Shown here one piece after another: positions 8,252-17,569 of a stretch of DNA of 64,000 nucleotides. The notes under the pieces were generated by a model. The model saw only the letters and a program-made list of their open reading frames with translations. It made no database searches and was not told the origin of the DNA. Origin of the DNA: Flavobacterium hydrocarbonoxydans (GTDB taxonomy: Bacteria > Bacteroidota > Bacteroidia > Flavobacteriales > Flavobacteriaceae); the NCBI RefSeq assembly GCF_009789235.1, contig NZ_WSTB01000003.1:372001-436000 (forward strand). Direction: 5' to 3'. Each line of letters begins with the position of its first letter. Within the stretch, counting starts at the first letter, position 1. Both the position numbers and the translations under genes were made by a program.

Positions 8252-10072
8252 ATGTTTCGAAATCTAAAAATACTGTTTTTCATTTTGCTTTGCATAAGCC
8301 AGAACAAGGTATTGTCGCAAGATAAAAACACTAAAAAGGATAGTACCGAAGTATATTCAGGTATAAAAGAAGCCGCAAAAAGAAGTAAAGCAGGAAATCT
8401 TTTTCAGAAAGCTTTTTTTAGATCCAAAAGAACCAGAGACAGACAAGTACAGCAAACACCGAAAGACATTAATAAATACGACGGAAAAATAATCCGAAAT
8501 ATTAATATTACCACTTTAGATCCTTTTGGTCAGTCTGATACAGATACAACCGTTGTTCCTAAAAACTGGGGAGAACGCACCGGAAACAAACTGCACCTTA
8601 AAACCAAGAGGTTTGCTATAAAAAATTTACTATTATTCCGAAGAAACGGTATTTATGATGGTTTTAAAATTCAGGAGTCAGAACGTATTATCAGATCGCA
8701 GCGATTTGTTAGCAGAGTCATCATCAGGCCTCAGGAAATAGCTCCCGAATCAGATTCTATCGATGTCTCTGTACGTGTTTTAGATGCCTGGAGCTTACTG
8801 CCGAGGTTTGCAATTTCGAGTTCAAAAGTTACAGCTGGGTTTAATGACCGAAACATTTTAGGAACCGGACAGCAATTAGAATACCGCTTCACAAATCGCT
8901 TTGAAGATGGCAGAGATGGTCATGATGGAACTTATACTGTTCCGAATATACTAAACACTTTTATTAGTACACGATTAAATTACCGAATCGATTTAGATAA
9001 CAATTACAGTAAAAGTATTGCCGTAGAACGTCCTTTTTATTCTCCATTGACTAAATGGGCCGGAGGCGTTGTATTAGGGCAGGATTTTAGAAGTGATAGT
9101 TTGCAGGCACCCGATTTACGATACGAATTTCAAAATTTCAAATATAATACACATGATTTTTGGGGAGCAAAAGCCTTTAATATAACCAGTAGTAATCCTA
9201 AAAAAGAAAGAGTAACCAATTTTATTGCTTCTGGAAGATTCCTCGATATTGATTATACAGAAAGCCCAACAGCCGAATTTGATTCTATTCATTTTTTTTC
9301 AGATGAAAAGTTAATGCTAGCCGGCTTTGGTGTCAATACCCGCGAATTTATCAAGGACAGCTATATTTTTCGGAACGGGAATACGGAAGACGTTCCAATC
9401 GGAAAAATATACGGAATCACACTTGGTTATCAATACAAAAACAAAATCTGGCGGCCTTATGCAGGAGCTCAGGCTTCGTTTGGAGAATATTTTGACTGGG
9501 GATATCTGAGTGCCAATTTTGAAGCGGGTACGTTTTTTCATCAATCCAAAACCTATCAGACCTCATTTGCCTTTGAGGCGACTTACTTTACCAATTTGCT
9601 AGAAGTGGGAAACTGGAAAATAAGACAATTTATAAAACCAGAAATGATTATCGGGATTAATAGAGCCAAATCTATAGGAGATCAATTAACGATAAATGAA
9701 AATTATGGGATTCAGGGATTCAATGAAGCTCTATACGGAAAGAGCAAAATGGTCCTGACGTTGCAAACCCAAACCTATAGCCCTAAAGAAATTATTGGTT
9801 TTAGGATAAATCCGTTTTTTAATTATGCCATAGCCGTTTTAGGAAATAGTGAGTCTGGATTGCTTCAAAACAAATACTATTCTAAAATTAGTCTCGGACT
9901 TTTGATTAGCAATGACTATTTGGTTTTTAGTTCCTTTCAGTTATCGCTTTCTTACTATCCTTCTATTCCGTTTGAAGGCGATAGTGCTTTTAAAACCAAT
10001 ACTTTTCAGACAACCGACTTTGGTTTACCTAATTTTGAATTAGCAAAACCCCGAATTGTAGAATACCGATAA
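8252..10072 (+). CDS. Outer-membrane beta-barrel protein with POTRA-like N-terminus
   Basis: 606 residues with a signal peptide ending near VLSQ-DK (residues 19-24). Residues about 75-180 contain a POTRA-like unit (GKIIRNINITTLDPF, then ESERIIRSQRFVSRVII). The rest is rich in alternating aromatic/polar strands typical of a 16-strand outer-membrane barrel, ending in a short C-terminal strand. Resemblance is to BamA/TamA-like or surface-antigen family proteins. The precise role (protein insertion, secretion or lipid transport) is unknown. No obvious operon partner. Confidence 0.65.
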   Translation: MFRNLKILFFILLCISQNKVLSQDKNTKKDSTEVYSGIKEAAKRSKAGNLFQKAFFRSKRTRDRQVQQTPKDINKYDGKIIRNINITTLDPFGQSDTDTTVVPKNWGERTGNKLHLKTKRFAIKNLLLFRRNGIYDGFKIQESERIIRSQRFVSRVIIRPQEIAPESDSIDVSVRVLDAWSLLPRFAISSSKVTAGFNDRNILGTGQQLEYRFTNRFEDGRDGHDGTYTVPNILNTFISTRLNYRIDLDNNYSKSIAVERPFYSPLTKWAGGVVLGQDFRSDSLQAPDLRYEFQNFKYNTHDFWGAKAFNITSSNPKKERVTNFIASGRFLDIDYTESPTAEFDSIHFFSDEKLMLAGFGVNTREFIKDSYIFRNGNTEDVPIGKIYGITLGYQYKNKIWRPYAGAQASFGEYFDWGYLSANFEAGTFFHQSKTYQTSFAFEATYFTNLLEVGNWKIRQFIKPEMIIGINRAKSIGDQLTINENYGIQGFNEALYGKSKMVLTLQTQTYSPKEIIGFRINPFFNYAIAVLGNSESGLLQNKYYSKISLGLLISNDYLVFSSFQLSLSYYPSIPFEGDSAFKTNTFQTTDFGLPNFELAKPRIVEYR

Positions 10073-10224
10073 CTTTTTGCGAGTAGTTTTTTGATTTTTT
10101 TTATTAAAAAATATTCAACCGTACACTTTACATAATATTCTGAAAATCAATGATTTTATTTTTAACTACAAAAATAAAAATCGACAAAGTGCATTTTTTT
10201 ACAGAGGAACGGTATTTGTTTTTT

Positions 10225-10254
10225 TATTTTTGGCACAGTATATGAATATTCATA
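10225..10254 (+). promoter_or_regulatory. Promoter -7 element and 14-bp palindrome upstream of the His-rich gene
   Basis: TATTTTTG (10225-10232) fits TAnnTTTG. A perfect palindrome TATGAATATTCATA (10241-10254) follows around the expected start of transcription, 29 bp before the ATG. It could be a repressor site; the regulator is unknown. Confidence 0.4.
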
Positions 10255-10282
10255 TCCAGATTAACATAAAAAAACAATTAAA

Positions 10283-10771
10283 ATGAAAACGCTAAAATTA
10301 ACAATCCTCGGAATATTTCTTTTGGTTGCAAATGCCACACAAGCTCAGGTTTCTATTAATGTAAATATTGGTTCGCCTCCTGAATGGGGACCTGTTGGAT
10401 ACACAAAAATGGAATATTATTATTTGCCGGATATCGAGGCGTATTATGATGTTCGTGCTACTCAGTTTATTTATTTTGGCGGTGGAAAATGGATTCGTTC
10501 CAGCCGTTTGCCAAGACAATACAGAAATTATGATTTGTATGGTGGATACAAAGTGGTACTAAACGATTATCATGGTAGAACACCTTACGCATATTTTGAC
10601 AGACATAGAGTAAAATATTATAAAGGGTATCATGGTGCACCACAAAGACCTTATAAACCAAAAGGTCATAAACATCATCATGACGATCATCATGACCACG
10701 ACAGAGGACATGGAAAAGGACATGGAAAAGGGCATAAACATGACGGACCTTACAATCCTGGTAGAAGATAA
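10283..10771 (+). CDS. Secreted protein with His/Gly/Lys-rich C-terminal tail
   Basis: 162 residues with a clear signal peptide (ANATQA-QV, cleavage near residue 21). The middle is tyrosine-rich (EYYYLPDIEAYYDV, RQYRNYDLYGGY). The last 40 residues are dominated by His, Asp, Gly and Lys (HHHDDHHDHDRGHGKGHGKG), suggesting metal binding in the periplasm or on the surface. No family is recognised with certainty. It is a single gene with its own promoter and a strong terminator. Function unknown; nickel, zinc or copper buffering is a guess from composition. Confidence 0.75.
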   Translation: MKTLKLTILGIFLLVANATQAQVSINVNIGSPPEWGPVGYTKMEYYYLPDIEAYYDVRATQFIYFGGGKWIRSSRLPRQYRNYDLYGGYKVVLNDYHGRTPYAYFDRHRVKYYKGYHGAPQRPYKPKGHKHHHDDHHDHDRGHGKGHGKGHKHDGPYNPGRR

Positions 10772-10795
10772 ATTATAATTTTCTAAAAATTAGAT

Positions 10796-10835
10796 AAAAT
10801 CGAGTACTCATTCAATATGATACTCGATTTTTTTT
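10796..10835 (+). terminator. Rho-independent terminator
   Basis: AAAATCGAGTA and TACTCGATTTT form an 11-bp stem around a 14-nt loop, followed by a run of T. It lies 25 bp after the stop of the His-rich gene. Confidence 0.8.
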
Positions 10836-10951
10836 ATGGATCAAACCAATTAAAAAAAGTCAATTATTTACTGTTTTAACAAAAATCATCCTTTTAAGAC
10901 AATCAGTGTTAAAATAATGATAACCAACAAGAAACAAAGATAAGAATTACG

Positions 10952-10959
10952 TAAATTTG
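10952..10959 (+). promoter_or_regulatory. Promoter -7 element (TAAATTTG)
   Basis: TAAATTTG matches TAnnTTTG and lies 27 bp before the ATG at 10986. No convincing TTG at -33 is seen. Confidence 0.4.
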
Positions 10960-10985
10960 CACGCTTAATAAAAGAGAGAAGAATT

Positions 10986-12614
10986 ATGAAGAAGAGAATT
11001 TACTTATTATCATTTTTATCATTATCATTATTTACATTTTGTGAAAAAAATGATGACCTTACGGATGACAATCAATCACAAACTGATAACAATATCGAAA
11101 TTAGTAACGATGTTACCACTTTGAATAAAAGACTTGATTATACAAATTCAGGAGTAATCTCGATAGTAAATTCTTCTTCAACAAGAAAAATGGCTTCAGC
11201 AACGGCAAACGATTTTCCGTTAGTTCAAATTGCCGAAGTAAATCCTCCCACAGATAGCAACGGCCGAACGCTGCAAGCCAATCACGTAGCTGTAAACGGA
11301 AACTTTGCCTATGTTGCCTACACCATGAAAGGAAATGTGTATTCTGGAGCAATAGATGTTATCGATGTTTCAGATCCTTACAAACCCAAATTAATCACTT
11401 CAGCTTTGATTACTGATACTGATATCACTTCACTAACCTATTCAAACGGAAAACTAATTATTGCTGGCGCGACAAGTATGGATAAAAATCCAACATTAAC
11501 GAGCCCTTCAATTGTAATTAATATGCAATTGAGTTCTGGTGTATTAACAGAAAATTATACTGTAAATCAGCTGGAAGGCCAGGTAACTACTGATGTTGCT
11601 GCTAATTCTACTTCGTATTTTGCGGTAACCGGAGATGCTGGAAGTTTGTTTAAAATCGATGCTAATTCGAAACAAGTTATTGGAAAAACAACTCTTGAAG
11701 ATTTACGTTCGTTAGCAATTAATGGAGATAAAATCGTGACTTTAAGTGGTACCAAAGGAATTAATATTTACAACTCAACAACACTTAATTTACAAAAAAG
11801 CTTCACTACTTCTACCGATGTTAGCGGTGCGAAAAGAACGATTGATTTTGACGGACAAAAACTTTTGGTAGCTGAAGGCTATAATGGTTTAGGTGCGTAT
11901 GATATCAACAGTGGTTCAAAATTGCAGGCCATTCCGTTAGTAAATGCTGGAGGAGATAATGTAACCAATGCTGTTTCTGTAAACGAAGGTTATGTTTTTG
12001 TAGCCAATGGTGCAGCGGGTTTAAATGTTTACGAAACAGGTACTCAGCTTAATTTATTAGGAACTGTCGCTATCGAAGGTTCTTCAAACTACGTAAAATC
12101 TAGTGGCGACTTTATTTATGTTGCCAGTGGAAAAGGTGGTTTGAAAATCATCAAAATGGAAAAACCAGACAGTAATTTTTTAAATTGTGAATCATACCCT
12201 GCCTACAATCAAGGACAGGATTTGATCCTAAATTCTAACGAAGTAAAATCTTTTTCAGGCTCAACAGCAATCAATTCGATAATTGTAAATTCGGGTGGAA
12301 TTTTAAATCATTGTGGTTCAATTACAGTTCAAAATAATTTGATTTTGAATAGCGGAGGAACTTTTAATATGAGAGGAACTTTGGCACAAGGTAAATACCA
12401 ACAGTCAAACCCGACAGAACTTATCATCAACAGCAATGCTATTTTGCAAGTTGAAGGAACAGTTGTGATTTGGGGAGATTTACGATTGAATAGCGGTGCG
12501 AAAATTAATTTTATAGGAAATAATTCTTCCATCACAATTTACGGAAAAGTAACCAAAGGAAGCAATATTACCATTACAGGAAACTATACCGATACGGAAA
12601 ACAAGTTAAAATAA
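10986..12614 (+). CDS. LVIVD-repeat beta-propeller lipoprotein
   Basis: 542 residues. A hydrophobic leader ends at FTFCEKNDD, where Cys19 would be lipidated; the acidic residues after it resemble the Bacteroidota lipoprotein export signal for surface display. The body has repeated blades such as HVAVNGNFAYVAYTMKGNVY and VIDVSDPYKPKLI, the LVIVD pattern. The last 130 residues form a separate beta-solenoid-like region (SGGILNHCGSITVQNNLIL, NSGGTFNMRGT). Function unknown, probably a surface binding protein. It is transcribed alone and ends at a good terminator. Confidence 0.7.
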   Translation: MKKRIYLLSFLSLSLFTFCEKNDDLTDDNQSQTDNNIEISNDVTTLNKRLDYTNSGVISIVNSSSTRKMASATANDFPLVQIAEVNPPTDSNGRTLQANHVAVNGNFAYVAYTMKGNVYSGAIDVIDVSDPYKPKLITSALITDTDITSLTYSNGKLIIAGATSMDKNPTLTSPSIVINMQLSSGVLTENYTVNQLEGQVTTDVAANSTSYFAVTGDAGSLFKIDANSKQVIGKTTLEDLRSLAINGDKIVTLSGTKGINIYNSTTLNLQKSFTTSTDVSGAKRTIDFDGQKLLVAEGYNGLGAYDINSGSKLQAIPLVNAGGDNVTNAVSVNEGYVFVANGAAGLNVYETGTQLNLLGTVAIEGSSNYVKSSGDFIYVASGKGGLKIIKMEKPDSNFLNCESYPAYNQGQDLILNSNEVKSFSGSTAINSIIVNSGGILNHCGSITVQNNLILNSGGTFNMRGTLAQGKYQQSNPTELIINSNAILQVEGTVVIWGDLRLNSGAKINFIGNNSSITIYGKVTKGSNITITGNYTDTENKLK

Positions 12615-12665
12615 ATTTTATATCCTAAGAATACCACAAGGTTTGTTTACAAATCATTCTTGATG

Positions 12666-12695
12666 AAGCCGCTAGAAATTCTAGTGGCTTTTTTT
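12666..12695 (+). terminator. Rho-independent terminator
   Basis: GCCgCTAGAA pairs with TTCTAGtGGC around a short loop (one G-T pair), followed by seven T. It ends the LVIVD lipoprotein gene. Confidence 0.8.
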
Positions 12696-12699
12696 ATGG

Positions 12700-13020
12700 A
12701 CCACCGATTTTACAGATGAAACGGGGTTTTACAGATTGATTTTTCTTCTTATTTCAAACACAATCTTGTCATCCGTAGAAATCTCTGCCTATGCTTATTA
12801 GCAAGTTTAGAGATTCCTGCGGAATGACAAACTAAACGTTAATGACAATGACAACTTTTGAATCCATTCTCTAGTAAGAAGTAAATTTAGATCACGGGTT
12901 TTCACAAAAGAAAAATTTAAAAATCTTTTAAATCCTATAAATCTGTGGTTAAAAAATAATTTCATTAAGAAATAAAAGCTAAACATTAACATATTGTTTA
13001 AATACGCTTCAAGAATATAA
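12700..13020. other. Gene-free spacer with repeat remnants
   Basis: About 320 bp between the terminator and the PIG-L promoter. It holds the inverted-repeat element at 12766-12830 and fragments of the CACAGATT/AATCTGTGG type (for example ACAGATTGAT near 12731 and AAATCTGTGGTT near 12943). These resemble repeat families seen again at 43492 and 54386. No credible gene was seen on either strand. Confidence 0.5.
12766..12830. repeat. Dispersed inverted-repeat element, copy 2
   Basis: TTGTCATCCGTAGAAATCTC at the left pairs with GAGATTCCTGCGGAATGACAA at the right. The ends are related to those of the element at 3308-3403, but the interior is shorter and unrelated, as expected for a non-autonomous repeat family. 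Confidence 0.5.
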
Positions 13021-13024
13021 TTAG

Positions 13025-13032
13025 TATTTTTG
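13025..13032 (+). promoter_or_regulatory. Promoter -7 element (TATTTTTG)
   Basis: TATTTTTG matches TAnnTTTG and sits 30 bp before the PIG-L start at 13062. Confidence 0.4.
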
Positions 13033-13061
13033 AAGCACTTTCAAAAACTATAAACCAAATT

Positions 13062-15593
13062 ATGCGAAAAATTGCCATACAATCTTTCTTTATTTTTTTA
13101 ATAGGACTCTCCTTTTCCTTTGCGCAGCAACCTCAAAAACCAAGTTCCGTAGAAATTTACAATCAAATCAAAAAATTAAATTTTCTGGGTTCTGTTTTGT
13201 ATGTGGCGGCACATCCTGATGACGAAAATACCCGTTTGATTTCGTATTTGTCTAGTGAAATGAACGCACGAACTGGTTATTTATCGCTAACCCGTGGTGA
13301 TGGAGGGCAAAATTTAATTGGACCGCAACTGAGAGAATTGTTGGGCGTAATTCGTACGCAGGAATTAATAGAAGCCAGAAAAATAGACGGTGGAGAACAG
13401 TTTTTCTCTCGTGCCAATGATTTTGGTTTTTCAAAAAATCCGGATGAAACGTTACAAATCTGGGATAAAGACAAAGTTTTGGCTGATATGATCTGGACGA
13501 TTCGAAAATTTCAACCCGACATCATTATCAATCGTTTTGATCATCGCTCGCCTGGAACCACACACGGACATCACACCTCTTCGGCCATGCTGAGTGTAGA
13601 AATTTTTGATTTAACCAATGATCCAAAAGTATTTCCGGAACAATTAAAATATGTAAAACCCTGGCAGGTAAAACGGGAATTTTTTAATCCATCCTGGTGG
13701 TTTTACGGCAGTCAGGAAAAATTCGATGCTGCCAATAAATCTAAATTCACCAAACTGGAAACAGGCGTTTATTATAATGGAATTGGAAAATCGAATCAGG
13801 AAATCGCAGCGTTAAGCCGCAGTCGCCATCAATCGCAAGGTTTTGGCAGTACCGGAAGCCGTGGTGATGATACCGAATATTTAGAATTGATAAAAGGAGA
13901 AGATCCAAAAGAAAGAGATCATTTATTTGACGGAATTGACACCTCCTGGAACCGTGTGAAAAACGGAAAACCTGTTGGCGAATTAATCTCTAAAATTATC
14001 GAAAAATATGATTTTAATAACCCATCTGCAAGTATTCCTGATTTGGTAAAAGCCTATTCGATGATGCAGTCTTTAGAAGATGATCATTGGAAAACTTTAA
14101 AATCTACAGCTATAAAAAATATTATTGCAGCTAGTGCTGGTTTGTATCTTGAAGCGGTTGCTCAGGAACAGGAAGCAACGCCTGGAAGTACTATTCAGCT
14201 TACATTAGAAACCATCAATCGTAGTGCAATTGAGATGCAGTTAGTCAGTGTAACTTCATTGCCTGACAACAAAACTACTGTTCAAAATAGTGATTTAAAC
14301 AATAACAGCGACCAGAAAACAAAGCTATCCATACAACTTCCTTCTAATTTAGAATATACACAACCGTATTGGCTGAAAGAAAAAGCCTCTGTGGGAATGT
14401 ACACTGTTTCGAATCAGGAAAATATTGGGATTCCAGATATTATAAGGGAAGTAAAAGTGATCTTTAATATTAAAATTAATGGTATTGAAATTCCGTTTGA
14501 ACGCACCGTTGTTTACAAATACAATGACGGTGTAAAAGGCGAAATGTATAATTTTCTGGATATTGTTCCTGAAGTTACCACTTCTATTTTAGAGAAAGTT
14601 TTAATTTTTAATGGCAATCGAACCAAAATGATTCCGGTAAAAGTTCGTGCCGGGAAAGATAATATCAAAGGAAATCTGCAACTCGAATTGCCTAATAGCT
14701 GGATGGTTTCGCCAAAACAAATTCCGTTTGTTTTAGATAAAAAAGGTACAGAACAAACCTTTTATTTTGAAGTAATTGCGCCATCACAACCCGAAGAAAC
14801 GGTTGCCAAATCGATTGCTATTGTTGATGGAAAACGTTTTGACAAAGACCTGACTATCATTGATTACAGCCACATTACCAAACAAATGGTTCTGAAACCA
14901 GCCGAGTCAAAATGTATCAAACTAGATTTAAAAACCAATGGTGATGCCATTGCCTACATTATGGGAGCCGGCGATGAAGTTCCTGAAAGTCTCACCCAAA
15001 TGGGCTATAAAGTTACGATTTTGAAACCTGAAGAAATTACGCCTGAAAGATTAGATGCGTTCAACGTAGTAATTACGGGAGTCCGTGCTTACAACACCGT
15101 AAACGCATTGGCAAACAAGCAAAATATTTTGTTTGATTTTGTAAAAAGCGGCAAAAATATGATTGTACAATACAATACAAACGGAAGACTGATAACCGAT
15201 CATATTGCGCCTTATGCTCTAAAACTTTCTAATGATCGTGTGACCGAAGAAAATGCAAAAATTACTTTTCTGGCACCCAATCACCCGATTTTGAATTCGC
15301 CAAACAAAATTAGCGAGAAAGATTTTCAGGGCTGGACACAAGAGCAGGGTTTGTATTATCCTAATGATTATGACGAAGCCTTCACTCCTATTATTTCCTC
15401 GCATGACAAAGGCGAATCGGCTAAAAAAGGTGCTTTATTAGTGGCTCCCTACGGAAAAGGATACTACATTTACACAGGGCTGAGTTTCTTCAGGGAATTA
15501 CCCGAAGGTGTTTCCGGAGCTTACCGATTATTATCTAATATGATTTCGTTGAAACAACCTCTAGAAGCTCCTAAACCAGAAATTAAGCGCTAA
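13062..15593 (+). CDS. Secreted PIG-L family deacetylase, long form
   Basis: 843 residues with a signal peptide (SFSFAQQ, cleavage near 21). The N-terminal catalytic domain has the LmbE/PIG-L zinc motifs HPDDE (51-55) and HGHH (168-171). About 500 further residues follow, with immunoglobulin-like beta domains (around 360-610) and a C-terminal domain resembling a ThuA/GATase-like fold (VVITGVRAYNT, GKNMIVQYNTN). This long form is common in Bacteroidota. Family role: N-deacetylation of a GlcNAc-type sugar; substrate unknown. The symporter gene downstream suggests coupling to uptake of a sugar product, which is inference. Confidence 0.82.
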   Translation: MRKIAIQSFFIFLIGLSFSFAQQPQKPSSVEIYNQIKKLNFLGSVLYVAAHPDDENTRLISYLSSEMNARTGYLSLTRGDGGQNLIGPQLRELLGVIRTQELIEARKIDGGEQFFSRANDFGFSKNPDETLQIWDKDKVLADMIWTIRKFQPDIIINRFDHRSPGTTHGHHTSSAMLSVEIFDLTNDPKVFPEQLKYVKPWQVKREFFNPSWWFYGSQEKFDAANKSKFTKLETGVYYNGIGKSNQEIAALSRSRHQSQGFGSTGSRGDDTEYLELIKGEDPKERDHLFDGIDTSWNRVKNGKPVGELISKIIEKYDFNNPSASIPDLVKAYSMMQSLEDDHWKTLKSTAIKNIIAASAGLYLEAVAQEQEATPGSTIQLTLETINRSAIEMQLVSVTSLPDNKTTVQNSDLNNNSDQKTKLSIQLPSNLEYTQPYWLKEKASVGMYTVSNQENIGIPDIIREVKVIFNIKINGIEIPFERTVVYKYNDGVKGEMYNFLDIVPEVTTSILEKVLIFNGNRTKMIPVKVRAGKDNIKGNLQLELPNSWMVSPKQIPFVLDKKGTEQTFYFEVIAPSQPEETVAKSIAIVDGKRFDKDLTIIDYSHITKQMVLKPAESKCIKLDLKTNGDAIAYIMGAGDEVPESLTQMGYKVTILKPEEITPERLDAFNVVITGVRAYNTVNALANKQNILFDFVKSGKNMIVQYNTNGRLITDHIAPYALKLSNDRVTEENAKITFLAPNHPILNSPNKISEKDFQGWTQEQGLYYPNDYDEAFTPIISSHDKGESAKKGALLVAPYGKGYYIYTGLSFFRELPEGVSGAYRLLSNMISLKQPLEAPKPEIKR

Positions 15594-15605
15594 ATCACAA
15601 AAAAA

Positions 15606-15713
15606 ATGGAACCCAAAAAAACTAAAAAATGGAAAAAGAGCTACACCTATGTGTTGGTAGCCAATGCCATTTATATTCTGATTTTTTTCTTAATCATGCA
15701 ATTATACTCATAA
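15606..15713 (+). CDS. 35-residue single-span membrane peptide upstream of the symporter
   Basis: A short open frame, ATG at 15606 to TAA at 15711-15713. It begins MEPKKTKKWKKSYTYV, strongly basic, then a single hydrophobic segment (VANAIYILIFFLIMQL) and stops. It starts 12 bp after the PIG-L stop and ends 3 bp before the symporter start, so it is well placed as a translated operon member. The positive-inside pattern predicts a cytosolic N-terminus. It may be a small subunit or assembly factor of the symporter, as small peptides accompany some SSS transporters. Function is inferred from position. Confidence 0.6.
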   Translation: MEPKKTKKWKKSYTYVLVANAIYILIFFLIMQLYS

Positions 15714-15716
15714 CCT

Positions 15717-17444
15717 ATGCAATTATTTGATTGGATTGTTCTTATCGTAACCCTTTTATTCATTGTAGTTTACGGCTCCTGGAAAACGAAAGGAAGTAAA
15801 AGTGTCGAAGACTTTATTTTAGGAAATAACGAAACTCCTTGGTACACTGTTGGACTTTCGGTAATGGCAACTCAGGCGAGTGCGATTACTTTTTTGTCAA
15901 CACCAGGGCAAGCGTATCACGACGGAATGGGTTTTGTACAATTTTATTTCGGATTGCCGATTGCCATGATTGTCATTTGCGTGACTTTTATTCCGATGTA
16001 TCATAAAGCCAAAGTATATACGGCTTACGAGTTTTTAGAAAAACGTTTTGATGTAAAAACACGTTCTTTAGCAGCCATTTTATTTTTGGTACAAAGAGGT
16101 TTAGGAACCGGATTGACCATTTATGCGCCAGCAATTATTTTGTCGGCACTTTTGGGATGGAACCTTACTTTTATGAATATTATAATTGGTCTTTTGGTAA
16201 TCGTTTATACCTTTTCTGGTGGAACCAAAGCGGTAAACGTAACCCAAAAGCAGCAAATGTTTGTCATCATGTCCGGAATGTTTATCACGTTTTTTCTGAT
16301 TTTACATTATTTACCGCAAGACATGACCATTTCGAGTGCCATGCATATCGCAGGAGCCAATGATAAAATGAATATCGTAGATTTTTCTTTTGATCCTGAA
16401 GAAAAATACACTATTTGGAGTGGAATTACAGGAGGTTTTTTCCTGGCTCTCGCCTATTTTGGAACCGATCAATCACAAGTTGGCCGTTATTTGTCCGGAA
16501 AGTCGGTGAAAGAAAGCCAAATGGGATTGATTATGAACGGTCTTTTAAAAGTTCCTATGCAGTTTTTTATACTGTTGACCGGTGTAATGGTATTTGTGTT
16601 TTTTCAGTTCAATCCTGTTCCGCTGAACTTCAATCCGAATAATAAAATTGTCATTGAAAAATCGGCTTACAAAGAGGAATATCACGCTTTAGAAACCAAA
16701 CTAGAGAAACTATCCGAAGATAAAAAAGTAATTAATTTATTGTATATCGAACAGCTGAATCTCGATTATGATAATCCTATTTTACGAAAAGAACTGGTAG
16801 CTTTATCGAATAAAGAAAAAGACCTGCGCGACCGTGCTAAAGAAATTATCTCAAAAGCCGATAGCAACAGCGAGACGAACGATAAAGATTATGTATTTTT
16901 TCACTTTATTTTGCATTATTTACCCAAAGGACTTATCGGATTATTATTGGCTGTAATTCTATCCGCAGCCATGTCATCTACTGCTTCCGGATTGAATGCT
17001 TTGGCTTCGACAACGGCAATTGATATTTATAAACGAAATCTCAAAACCGAAAAATCAGATAAACATTATCTGAATGCCACTAAGTTTTTCACGCTTTTCT
17101 GGGGAATCATCGCAATCCTTTTCGCCTGCGTAGGAACATTGTTCGAGAACCTGATTCAGCTGGTAAACATCATTGGTTCTATTTTCTACGGAACCGTTTT
17201 GGGTATCTTTTTGGTTGGATTTTATTTGCGACGCGTTCAGGCAAAAGCCATGTTTTATAGTGCCATTGTAAGTCAGTTAACCATTTTCGTCATCTATTAT
17301 TTCATGATTTACATTTACCCAAGCGGTCAGGAAAAACTGGGGTATTTGTGGCTGAATTTTATTGGTGCAATGTTAACGATTTTACTATCGCTGTTTGTAC
17401 AAATTGCTTTTTTCAGAAAGAAAATGAGCACTCTGGAGCCTTAG
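15717..17444 (+). CDS. Sodium:solute symporter (SSS/SSF family)
   Basis: 575 residues with about 13-14 membrane segments of LeuT fold. Typical features are the N-terminal VEDFILGNNETPWYTVGLS, the conserved TFLSTPGQAY stretch, and FGTDQSQVGRYLSGKS after the sixth span. A hydrophilic insert of about 90 residues (near 300-390), rich in Glu/Lys and probably coiled, separates the core from the last spans. Family role: sodium-driven uptake of sugars, sialic acid or similar solutes. It follows the PIG-L deacetylase and the small membrane peptide in one probable operon (gaps 12 and 3 bp), so import of a deacetylated sugar is a reasonable guess. Confidence 0.88.
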   Translation: MQLFDWIVLIVTLLFIVVYGSWKTKGSKSVEDFILGNNETPWYTVGLSVMATQASAITFLSTPGQAYHDGMGFVQFYFGLPIAMIVICVTFIPMYHKAKVYTAYEFLEKRFDVKTRSLAAILFLVQRGLGTGLTIYAPAIILSALLGWNLTFMNIIIGLLVIVYTFSGGTKAVNVTQKQQMFVIMSGMFITFFLILHYLPQDMTISSAMHIAGANDKMNIVDFSFDPEEKYTIWSGITGGFFLALAYFGTDQSQVGRYLSGKSVKESQMGLIMNGLLKVPMQFFILLTGVMVFVFFQFNPVPLNFNPNNKIVIEKSAYKEEYHALETKLEKLSEDKKVINLLYIEQLNLDYDNPILRKELVALSNKEKDLRDRAKEIISKADSNSETNDKDYVFFHFILHYLPKGLIGLLLAVILSAAMSSTASGLNALASTTAIDIYKRNLKTEKSDKHYLNATKFFTLFWGIIAILFACVGTLFENLIQLVNIIGSIFYGTVLGIFLVGFYLRRVQAKAMFYSAIVSQLTIFVIYYFMIYIYPSGQEKLGYLWLNFIGAMLTILLSLFVQIAFFRKKMSTLEP

Positions 17445-17528
17445 AATTAGTATATAAACAAACAGTATTAAAATACAGCTTTATGGCACAATGCTAGCTA
17501 ATATGTGGTAGATGGGAGCTGTTTAATG

Positions 17529-17551
17529 GCTTGTATATACAAGTTATGCCC
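17529..17551 (+). other. Candidate attI-like insertion point of array 1
   Basis: The perfect palindrome CTTGTATATACAAG (17530-17543) runs directly into GTTATGCCC. The same ATATAnAAGTT context opens array 2 (25653) and array 3 (30650). The upstream sequence 17445-17528 is otherwise unlike the leader blocks of the other two arrays. Confidence 0.45.
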
Positions 17552-17569
17552 ATTTTTAGAACGACACGT

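Noticed and set aside
17445..17528. An integrase gene or attI leader identical to blocks A and B before array 1
   Set aside because: The 84 bp before array 1 contain no gene and do not match the duplicated leader blocks, apart from the last bases.
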